Shown piece after piece: positions 6,286 through 13,044 of a DNA stretch of 24,520 nucleotides (within the stretch, counting starts at the first letter, position 1; each line of letters opens with the position of its first letter). Position numbers and translations under genes: made by a program. Origin of the DNA: Deltaproteobacteria bacterium (GTDB lineage Bacteria > Desulfobacterota > DSM-4660 > Desulfatiglandales > B25-G16); NCBI GenBank assembly GCA_003646875.1, contig QMLT01000001.1, positions 1 to 24,520 on the forward strand, in the 5' to 3' direction. A model generated the notes under the pieces. That model saw only the letters and a program-made list of their open reading frames with translations. It searched no databases and was not told where the DNA came from.

Positions 6286-8025
6286 ATGATACGCAGATTG
6301 CCAGGTAGAAAATATGCGCTGATATTTCTCTTTTTACCCCTATTCCTTGCCCTCTCTTTCAATGCCTTTCATCCAGTTGCTATCGCAAAATCCAATTCTG
6401 CCAAAATTCTTTTACACAAGGCAAAGGCGTGCGCAAAAACACTTTATCAATCTAAAGCTAAAAAGAAATACAGACATAATTGGGAAAGATGCATCAAGAG
6501 GTATGAAAAGACTTATAAGACATTTCCAGGAACAGATGAGGCAGCGCGGGCTATGTTCGCTGCTTGTAAATTATGGACTAATCTCTATGGCTATTCAGGG
6601 AGGAATTCTGATATTGACGCGGCCGTATCACTCTATCGAGAATTGGTAGAGAAATACCCAACACATAGATTAGCTGATGATGCCCAATATAGATTGGGTG
6701 AGATCTTTTATAGGTATAAAAAGGATTCAAGGCAGGCCTATGTTGAATTTTTAAAGGTAGAGATAAAATTTCCGAAGGGAGATGCAAGGGTTAAAGCATC
6801 TAAGATGATGGATAAGCTGGAACGTCTCTTAGGCAAGAAAAGGTTGGCAAAAGGAAGTGTCAGTGGAATCAAGTCCAAGAAAAAGAAATTAATCGCAATA
6901 AAGGATATCAGGCATTGGTCTACCCCAACTTACACAAGGGTGGTTGTCGACTTGGAGAACCCGGTCAAATACAAGAAACATCTGTTAAAGAAGGACCCGG
7001 ACCTTAGTAAGCCAAGACGCCTTTTTTTAGATCTACAAAATTCATGCATCAGCAAGGAGATAGAAAGTTCTATACTCATTAAAGACGGACTGTTAAGAAG
7101 GGCACGGGCTGCTCAACACGACAAAAAAACTGTCAGGGTTGTCCTCGATATTGATAATATGAAAGCATATAGGGTTTTTCACCTTTATGATCCCTTTCGG
7201 ATTGTGGTTGATGTGCAAGGCAAGGAGCCGAAGGTAAAGCCTGTAAAAACAGTGGTTGCTCAAAGGAGTAAGAAAGAAAAAGCAACAAAAAAACGCAAAA
7301 AAGAAGGCATATCCTTAGCCAAACAGTTAGGATTAGGAGTAAAGAAGATTGTAATTGATGCAGGCCATGGCGGAAAAGATCCGGGCGCTATTGGAAGAAA
7401 TGGCCTAAGAGAAAAAGATGTTGTGCTTAAACTTGCAAATTTAGTGGCAGAAAAGGTGAGAAGAGATCTTCATTGTCAGGCTATTTTAACCCGAAAAAGT
7501 GATGCATTCTTGCCTTTGGAAAAAAGAACTGCAATTGCCAATATGAAAAAGGCAGATCTATTTATCTCCCTTCACGCAAATGCCCATAAGAATACCAGAT
7601 GCCAGGGGTTAGAGACCTATATCTTGAATATAGCCTTAGATGAAGAGAGCATGAATGTGGCTGCAAGAGAAAATGCTACCTCTACAAAAAATATAAGCGA
7701 TCTCCAGATGATTCTGAATGACCTTATGCTCAACACAAAGATAAATGAGTCGAGTAGACTGGCAAAATTTGTGCACAATGGTTTGGTAAAGGAGCTGCGG
7801 AAAAGATACAAGATAGTTAAAAACAGGGGTGTACGGCAGGCGCCATTTTATGTCTTGATTGGCGCTGAGATGCCCGCAATTCTGGTAGAGCTAGGTTACA
7901 TTACAAATTCGATAGAAAATAGACGCCTTAAAAGTGAGACATACCTCAAGAGGGCAGCTTCAGGTATAGTGAAGGGCATTGATTTATACATCAAGGATAT
8001 GGAGTTGGCCTATAAAGGTGGATAA
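6286..8025 (+). CDS. N-acetylmuramoyl-L-alanine amidase with TPR and AMIN domains (AmiC-like)
   Basis: 579 residues. The N-terminus (1-35) is a signal peptide: basic start, LIFLFLPLFLALSF core, likely cut after VAIA. Residues 40-185 form a TPR-like helical region (LYRELVEKYPTHRLADDAQYRLG and similar). Residues 203-312 are an AMIN domain, which places such enzymes at the division site. A Lys-rich linker leads to the Amidase_3 domain (about 352-572). Zinc ligands and catalytic Glu are visible: H361 in DAGHGG, E376 in LREKD, H430 in SLHAN, E535 in LVELGY. The enzyme cleaves the amide between MurNAc and the stem peptide in the periplasm during cell separation. A TPR module before AMIN is common in deltaproteobacterial versions. 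It ends 4 nt from the convergent end of prfB. Confidence 0.9.
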   Translation: MIRRLPGRKYALIFLFLPLFLALSFNAFHPVAIAKSNSAKILLHKAKACAKTLYQSKAKKKYRHNWERCIKRYEKTYKTFPGTDEAARAMFAACKLWTNLYGYSGRNSDIDAAVSLYRELVEKYPTHRLADDAQYRLGEIFYRYKKDSRQAYVEFLKVEIKFPKGDARVKASKMMDKLERLLGKKRLAKGSVSGIKSKKKKLIAIKDIRHWSTPTYTRVVVDLENPVKYKKHLLKKDPDLSKPRRLFLDLQNSCISKEIESSILIKDGLLRRARAAQHDKKTVRVVLDIDNMKAYRVFHLYDPFRIVVDVQGKEPKVKPVKTVVAQRSKKEKATKKRKKEGISLAKQLGLGVKKIVIDAGHGGKDPGAIGRNGLREKDVVLKLANLVAEKVRRDLHCQAILTRKSDAFLPLEKRTAIANMKKADLFISLHANAHKNTRCQGLETYILNIALDEESMNVAARENATSTKNISDLQMILNDLMLNTKINESSRLAKFVHNGLVKELRKRYKIVKNRGVRQAPFYVLIGAEMPAILVELGYITNSIENRRLKSETYLKRAASGIVKGIDLYIKDMELAYKGG

Positions 8026-8029
8026 GGTT

Positions 8030-9134
8030 TTAATTCTGTAGCCATTTTAGATAGGCATCTATAAACATATTAATGTCACCATTCATCACCCTATCAACAT
8101 CTCCAACTTCAAGGTTTGTCCTGTGATCTTTTACTAATCGGTAAGGATTGAATGTATATGACCTTATTTGATTACCCCATGCTATCTCTTTCTGGGATTG
8201 GTGTCTGAGATCTTTTTCTTTGCTTTTTTTCTCTTTTTCCAATGCATAGAGGCGTGCTTTAAGAATTTTTAGCGCCAGGTCTCTGTTTCGGTGCTGAGAT
8301 TTTTCGTTTTGGCACTGGACAACTATATTGGTTGGTAAGTGGGTAATCCTTACGGCAGAGCTGGTCTTATTAACATGCTGTCCGCCTGGGCCACTAGCCC
8401 TGAAGGTTTCTATCCTTAGATCCTTCTCGTTAATATCTATTTTTATGTCATCTTCAATCTCTGGCAAAATAGATACCGATGCAAATGATGTATGCCTTCG
8501 ACTACTGGCATCAAAAGGAGAGATTCGGACCATGCGGTGAATGCCATGTTCCGATTTAAGGTAACCATATGCATGAGGGCCATTTACAGTGAAGGTAACA
8601 TTTTTTATACCTGCCTCATCTCCTGCCAGGTGATCAACAATCTTAGTCTGCATCTTTCTGGCCTCTGCCCATTTGAGATACATCCTGAATAACATTTCAA
8701 CCCAATCTTGAGCCTCTGTTCCTCCTGCGCCTGCATTTATGGCTACAATTGCATTTCTTTTATCATCTTTATCAGTGAAAAGGATCTGAAGTTCGTGTCT
8801 TTTTATCTCTTTTTCCAGCTCAGAAAGGTCGGCGCTTGCCTCTGAAATTATTTTCTCATCATTTTCTTCCTGGGCTAACTTGGTCAGGATGTCAAGCTCT
8901 TCTAACTCATTTTTGTATCTGTGCCATTCCTCTAATTGGTTACTTAGCAACCCTCTTTCCTGGCTCAGTTCGTTTGCTTCATGCTGGTTGTTTTGCCAGG
9001 TATCAGTTTTAGATAATATTTTTTCTATTTTTTTTAGCCTTTTTTCACGATCAGTTAAGTCAAAGATGCTCCCAAATATCATCTAATTTCCTATTCAGGG
9101 TATCTATTTTTTCTGTTATCTCTGTATAATTCAT
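8030..9134 (-). CDS. prfB: Peptide chain release factor 2, expressed by programmed +1 frameshift
   Basis: RF2 recognises UAA/UGA and releases the peptide at the ribosome. The real start is the ATG at 9134-9132 with AAGGAG (9148-9143) 8 nt upstream. Twenty-four codons (MNYTEITEKIDTL...IWEHL) run to an in-frame TGA at 9062-9060. A +1 shift at CTT TGA C continues as DLTDREKRL to the stop at 8030. The product is 367 residues (365 in E. coli). SPF falls at 205-207, the stop-codon-reading motif, and GGQ at 250-252, the hydrolysis motif, the same numbers as in E. coli. An uninterrupted frame alone would start at 9082 and lose the N-terminus. RF2 regulates itself: low RF2 lets the ribosome slip past UGA. 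It follows lnt by 4 nt, and its ribosome site lies in the last codons of lnt. Confidence 0.95.
9059..9073 (-). promoter_or_regulatory. prfB +1 programmed frameshift site
   Basis: On the minus strand the order is GGGAG (9073-9069), CAT, then CTT TGA C (9065-9059). The slippery CTT in the P-site, the UGA in the A-site, the C after it, and an internal Shine-Dalgarno-like element three bases before CTT are all as in E. coli prfB (AGGGGG TAT CTT TGA C). The UGA is codon 25 here, codon 26 in E. coli. Confidence 0.93.
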
Positions 9135-9138
9135 AATT

Positions 9139-10734
9139 TTATCTCCTTATTATTACTATCCAAAGAAATTTAATAATTGTCGCAATTGTTAATAGTATAG
9201 CAAAAATATTGCCTAATTGTGAATAGAATGTTTTTTTGTGTGCTAATTTTATCTTCTTTTGCAAGATTTCCCTCGCAAAGAGCTTACTTTTATCTACTAT
9301 CTTCCCATTTGCAAGAATAAAGGCGCTTATCCCGGTATTCGCAGCCCGTGCCATAGGTAAACGGTTTTCTACGCACCTAAAAACAGCCATGCTCAGGTGT
9401 TGATAAGGGGCGCTTGTGCGGCCAAACCATGCGTCATTAGTAAGGTTTACTAAAAGCTCAGCTCCCTGGGCAGCGAATCTTCGAGGGATATCGGGAAAGA
9501 TAGTCTCAAAACAGATTAATGCCCCTATTTTAAGACCTGGAGAATATATAGGTTCTGCTTTCTTACCAGTGGAGAAGTCTCCCGCTGCTGTAACTAAGCG
9601 ATGCACAAATGGGATGCATTTTTTAAGCGGTACATATTCACCAAAGGGGACAAGATGAACCTTGTCATAATAATCAAATACCCTACTTTTAGATATCATA
9701 TATGCCCTGTTGTAATAGAGAATGCTGTCTTTATCTTTTACATATGCAGGGGAACCAAACAGAATATTTGCATTGGTTATCCTGGCAACTTCGAATACTT
9801 CCTTAGAAAAATGAGATGCGTCTTGAAAAAAAAATGGAAGCGCAGTTTCAGGCCAGATGATGAGCTGAGGTTTAAAGTCTGCTGATTCTAAGGATAGCTT
9901 CTTATAAATAGACAATGTCTCTTCTTGAAAATCAGAGTCCCATTTTAAAGACTGATCGATATTTCCCTGGACAATCATTACCCTTAGTTCTTTTCCTTTG
10001 ACGTTATTGTCTGCTTTTTCTTTCAAACGACTGTAGCCATATACAAGTACACATCCTACAAGGAAAAAGGTGAAAATTGCATCAATTCCTATTATCCGCA
10101 AGGGGTGTCCGTTGTGTTTGTTATGATCATAACCCTTGACTTCTGACTTGTCTCCTATAGCGTAAGTCGATGCTTTTTTCTTAATCATGAGAGAAGCTAC
10201 ATTATATAGGGCAAAATTTACCAGAACGATAATAAATGATATGCCATAGACACCGGCAATGTCTGATATCTGTATTAGTGGCAACCTGGAATATTGGCTG
10301 TATCCTAAAAGGCACCAGGGGAAACCGGTCATAATATAAGATCTCGCATATTCAAGTGCGACCCAGATGCACGCTCCCCAAAATGGTGATAGCCTATTGT
10401 TTTTAAAATTAGCCACGATAAGTGCAAAAAGGGCGATATAGAAAGCAAGATAGAATGAAAGAAGCAATAATGCTGAAAGGCTTAAGATAAGGTTAATATT
10501 GCCGTAGCGGGAAAGTACATTAACTATCCAATAAATAAGGGTTAGGTAGTGGAAAAGACCAACAAAAAGCCCTATCTTAAATGCATCTGATAAGGATTTA
10601 TCCTCAAGGCTAATGAGAAGAGGGATGAGGGATATCCATGCTATCCAGTCCAGATTGACAGGGGCAAAGCTGGCAGTTAACATGAGACCTGAAAGCGCCG
10701 CGAGCAGGACATTTCTTATACTAATCTTAGTCAT
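9139..10734 (-). CDS. lnt: Apolipoprotein N-acyltransferase
   Basis: 531 residues (E. coli 512). Lnt adds the third acyl chain to the N-terminal Cys of lipoproteins in the inner membrane. About six hydrophobic helices occupy residues 8-182 and 214-234, then a periplasmic nitrilase-like domain (about 248-490), then a final helix (507-528). The catalytic triad is visible: E296 in IIWPETALP, K358 in YYDKVHLVPFGEYVP, C408 in GALICFETIFPD; the essential Trp-rich loop is represented by NDAWFG. The start MTKISIRNVLLAALSG fits the family, although no clear ribosome site precedes it. It is first of the lnt-prfB pair; the 254 nt upstream hold a heptad repeat and the divergent tRNA promoter. Confidence 0.93.
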   Translation of the reverse strand: MTKISIRNVLLAALSGLMLTASFAPVNLDWIAWISLIPLLISLEDKSLSDAFKIGLFVGLFHYLTLIYWIVNVLSRYGNINLILSLSALLLLSFYLAFYIALFALIVANFKNNRLSPFWGACIWVALEYARSYIMTGFPWCLLGYSQYSRLPLIQISDIAGVYGISFIIVLVNFALYNVASLMIKKKASTYAIGDKSEVKGYDHNKHNGHPLRIIGIDAIFTFFLVGCVLVYGYSRLKEKADNNVKGKELRVMIVQGNIDQSLKWDSDFQEETLSIYKKLSLESADFKPQLIIWPETALPFFFQDASHFSKEVFEVARITNANILFGSPAYVKDKDSILYYNRAYMISKSRVFDYYDKVHLVPFGEYVPLKKCIPFVHRLVTAAGDFSTGKKAEPIYSPGLKIGALICFETIFPDIPRRFAAQGAELLVNLTNDAWFGRTSAPYQHLSMAVFRCVENRLPMARAANTGISAFILANGKIVDKSKLFAREILQKKIKLAHKKTFYSQLGNIFAILLTIATIIKFLWIVIIRR

Positions 10735-10752
10735 TTAAATGTAGCTCGTTTC

Positions 10753-10827
10753 TTGATACTTGATACTGGATATATACAGCAACAAGGATGGATCAATCAG
10801 CAACCAATATCGAGTATACAGTATCCA
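10753..10827. repeat. Heptad-periodic imperfect inverted repeat (element A)
   Basis: The left arm reads TTGATAC TTGATAC TGGATAT (10753-10773). The right arm, reverse-complemented, reads TGGATAC TGTATAC TCGATAT (10827-10807). The arms agree at 17 of 21 positions and both step in 7-base units. The 33-nt middle contains GCAAC twice. It lies in the 254-nt spacer between the divergent lnt and tRNA-Gly genes, which otherwise shows no gene. Confidence 0.7.
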
Positions 10828-10942
10828 ATTAAAAGTACTATCCTGGAAGCCTATTGCAGAATTATTTTTTATTTTATTTAGATGAACCACTCAGGTAACT
10901 TTTGGTAATAAATACATCTGATTACTTGTCTTATTAATTTCC

Positions 10943-10971
10943 TTGACTATCTATAGATTTTTTATTACAAG
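10943..10971 (+). promoter_or_regulatory. Probable promoter of tRNA-Gly and the rimP-nusA operon
   Basis: TTGACT (10943-10948), 17 nt, then TACAAG (10966-10971), a 5/6 and a weaker 4/6 match. Transcription would start a few bases before the tRNA at 10989. I see no other candidate between here and rimP, so it may drive the whole operon. Confidence 0.42.
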
Positions 10972-10988
10972 TTTAGATAGGTAATTGA

Positions 10989-11064
10989 GCGGGCATAGCT
11001 CAGTTGGTAGAGTACAAGCTTCCCAAGCTTGGGGTCGCGGGTTCGAACCCCGCTGCCCGCTCCA
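10989..11064 (+). tRNA. tRNA-Gly (anticodon CCC)
   Basis: A complete 76-nt cloverleaf with encoded CCA. The acceptor GCGGGCA pairs with TGCCCGC; the D arm is GCTC/GAGT; the anticodon stem CAAGC/GCTTG holds loop TTCCCAA, anticodon CCC, which reads GGG; the T arm is GCGGG-TTCGAAC-CCCGC. The discriminator is U73, as expected for bacterial tRNA-Gly. It precedes rimP-nusA, the position held by an initiator tRNA gene (metY) in E. coli. Confidence 0.95.
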
Positions 11065-11104
11065 TGTTATTGTAAAGTGCGTTCTGTTCCCTTTTCGAGG
11101 TACG

Positions 11105-11187
11105 CAATTGTTGTTTGGCGAAGGCTGTTACTTTGAAAAGAGGATGAGCCAGAAAATTGTGTATTTTCTTAACTCTGGCAACAATTG
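11105..11187. repeat. 9-nt perfect inverted repeat in the tRNA-rimP spacer
   Basis: CAATTGTTG (11105-11113) and CAACAATTG (11179-11187) are perfect reverse complements 65 nt apart. They could close a long stem in the transcript between the tRNA and the terminator, but the intervening sequence shows no clear further pairing. Confidence 0.4.
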
Positions 11188-11202
11188 AGTGAGGTTTGAG
11201 GG

Positions 11203-11226
11203 AGCGGGCCTTTATGCCCGCTTTTT
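11203..11226 (+). terminator. Intrinsic terminator after tRNA-Gly, just before rimP
   Basis: AGCGGGC (11203-11209), loop CTTTAT, GCCCGCT (11216-11222), then a run of five T including the last stem base (11222-11226). The 7-bp G+C-rich stem is perfect. It ends 21 nt before the rimP ATG, so operon transcription starting upstream must read through it. Confidence 0.78.
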
Positions 11227-11247
11227 ATGTGCGAGGGATATTTTTTT

Positions 11248-11739
11248 ATGTCAGAACCTAAGAGAATTGTAAATGAAGTATCCCTTTTAGTTGAACCTCT
11301 TTTATCTGGATTTGGTATGGAGATGGTGGATGTTGAGTTTCAATTTGAAAGAGGGAGATGGATACTCAGGGTTTTTATAGATAAACAAGGAGGCGTTACA
11401 ATAGACGACTGTGCCAGCATTAGCAGGGAGCTTGGTGATTTAATTGAGGCAGAGAATATCATTAATTTGTCCTATGTGCTTGAGGTTTCTTCTCCGGGGC
11501 TTAACAGGCCATTAAGAAAAGAGGATGATTTCATACGTTCAATCGGTAAGATGGTGCAATTAAAGATGTCCAGGCCAATCAACAAAAGGAGGAATTTTGC
11601 CGGGCGCCTCACTAATGTCAGGAAAGGGATGATAAGTCTCGTATTGGAGGATAATAATTTAGTCGAATTACCATTGACCGAGATAGATAAGGCGAGATTA
11701 AAGTATGAATTTGATAATTATTTTATGGGCAGGGATTAG
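11248..11739 (+). CDS. rimP: Ribosome maturation factor RimP
   Basis: 163 residues from the ATG at 11248 (MSEPKRIVNEVS). An in-frame ATG at 11227 exists but abuts the terminator's T-run and has no ribosome site; GAGGG (11233-11237) serves 11248. RimP helps 30S assembly, around uS12 and S5. The N-terminal alpha/beta domain (VEPLLSGFGMEMVDVEF...RVFIDKQGGVTIDDCASISREL) includes the YVLEVSSPGLNRPL signature; the C-terminal SH3-like domain follows from about residue 88. It ends 3 nt before nusA. Length and motifs are normal. Confidence 0.94.
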   Translation: MSEPKRIVNEVSLLVEPLLSGFGMEMVDVEFQFERGRWILRVFIDKQGGVTIDDCASISRELGDLIEAENIINLSYVLEVSSPGLNRPLRKEDDFIRSIGKMVQLKMSRPINKRRNFAGRLTNVRKGMISLVLEDNNLVELPLTEIDKARLKYEFDNYFMGRD

Positions 11740-11742
11740 AAA

Positions 11743-13044
11743 ATGATTACAGATTTATTGAGAACTATTGAGCAGGTAAGTCGAGATAAAGGGATTGATT
11801 CTAAAACCCTCATAGAGGCTCTGGAAGATGCAGTTAGCTCAGCTGTTAAAAAGAAATTTGGGTCAGAATATGAGTTAGAGGTGAGCTTTAATACGGAAAT
11901 TGGAGAGATCGAGGTCTTTGAGTTCAAAGAGGTGGTTGAAAATGTAACAGATGAAAGACTTCAGGTATCCTTAAAAGAAGCAAGAAAGCTTGATCCAGAA
12001 TCAGAGATAGGGGACAGCTTGGGTATGAAAACGGATATAGATGCACTGGGAAGAATAGCGGCTCAGTCAGCTAAACAGGTAATAACTCAGAGGCTCAGAG
12101 AAGCAGAGAGGGATGCTGTGTATGATGACTTTAAGAATAGGAAAGGAGAAATAATTAACGGCATTGTGCAACGTTTTGATAAAGGCTCCATTATTGTTAA
12201 CCTGGGTAAATCAGAAGCTGAACTTCCTGCTAAAGAACAAATCCCAAAGGAGACATACATACGGGGTGATAGGATCAGAGCCTATATTTATGATGTCAAA
12301 CAATTCAGCAGAGGTCCTCAAATAAGGCTATCTCGGACGCATCCTAACTTTCTATCCGCCCTATTCGAGAATGAAGTACCAGAAATTTCCGATGGCATTG
12401 TAAACATTATGCAGGTAGCCCGAGAACCTGGAAGCAGGGCAAAAATAGCAGTAGCTTCGAAGGATAGGGATGTTGATCCAGTGGGGGCCTGTGTTGGCAT
12501 GAAGGGATCAAGGGTTCAGGCGGTAGTTCAGGAACTAAGAGGTGAGCGGATTGATATTATAACGTGGGACCCTGATCCAGCGAAATTTGTATGTAATGCC
12601 TTGGCCCCCGCCGAAATTTTAAGGGTTATAGTTGATGAAGAGAACAGAAGCATGGAAGTCGTTGTGCCGGATGATCAACTTTCTCTTGCGATTGGGAAAA
12701 GGGGTCAAAATGTCAGGTTAGCCTCTCGTGTTACAAACTGGAAATTAGATGCAATTAGCGATTCAGAGTATAATGAAAAATTAAAGGAAGATTATAAATC
12801 CTTGCTTAAGCTACCTGGTGTCGGTAAAAAATTGGCAACCTCTCTTACTGAGATAGGTTTTATCTCAAAAGAGCATATTGCAAAAGCAGAGGAGGTTTAT
12901 CTGGCAAGCATAAAGGGAATAAGTGAAAAAAAGGCAAAAGAATTGATCCAGGATGCCCTGAATTATACGCAGGCAGTAATTTCTGATAATGAAAAAGTCT
13001 TGGATGAAAAAACGGAGGGATTGCCCGGAGGAGTCAATGGGTAA
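11743..13044 (+). CDS. nusA: Transcription termination/antitermination factor NusA
   Basis: 433 residues. NusA binds RNA polymerase and nascent RNA and modulates pausing, termination and antitermination. Domains: polymerase-binding N-domain (1-125), S1 (about 135-198), KH1 with GMKGSR (252-257), KH2 with GKRGQN (318-323), and one helix-hairpin-helix unit with LPGVGKKLA (357-365) continuing to about 408. It is shorter than the E. coli protein, which has two C-terminal acidic repeats; one such unit is seen here. AGGGA lies before the ATG. The stop overlaps the infB start by 8 nt. NusA acts at hairpin terminators, so the terminator in its own leader is a plausible feedback site (inference). Confidence 0.96.
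   Translation: MITDLLRTIEQVSRDKGIDSKTLIEALEDAVSSAVKKKFGSEYELEVSFNTEIGEIEVFEFKEVVENVTDERLQVSLKEARKLDPESEIGDSLGMKTDIDALGRIAAQSAKQVITQRLREAERDAVYDDFKNRKGEIINGIVQRFDKGSIIVNLGKSEAELPAKEQIPKETYIRGDRIRAYIYDVKQFSRGPQIRLSRTHPNFLSALFENEVPEISDGIVNIMQVAREPGSRAKIAVASKDRDVDPVGACVGMKGSRVQAVVQELRGERIDIITWDPDPAKFVCNALAPAEILRVIVDEENRSMEVVVPDDQLSLAIGKRGQNVRLASRVTNWKLDAISDSEYNEKLKEDYKSLLKLPGVGKKLATSLTEIGFISKEHIAKAEEVYLASIKGISEKKAKELIQDALNYTQAVISDNEKVLDEKTEGLPGGVNG

Noticed and set aside
9061..9082. prfB starting at the ATG at 9082
   Set aside because: It would lose the conserved N-terminal helix. The upstream ATG with strong ribosome site and the CTT TGA C site explain the gene fully.
12989..13036. 16-codon extension of infB
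   Set aside because: It is nusA coding sequence in another frame. GGAGGAG just before 13037 and the MGKLRVYELAKEV opening set the start.
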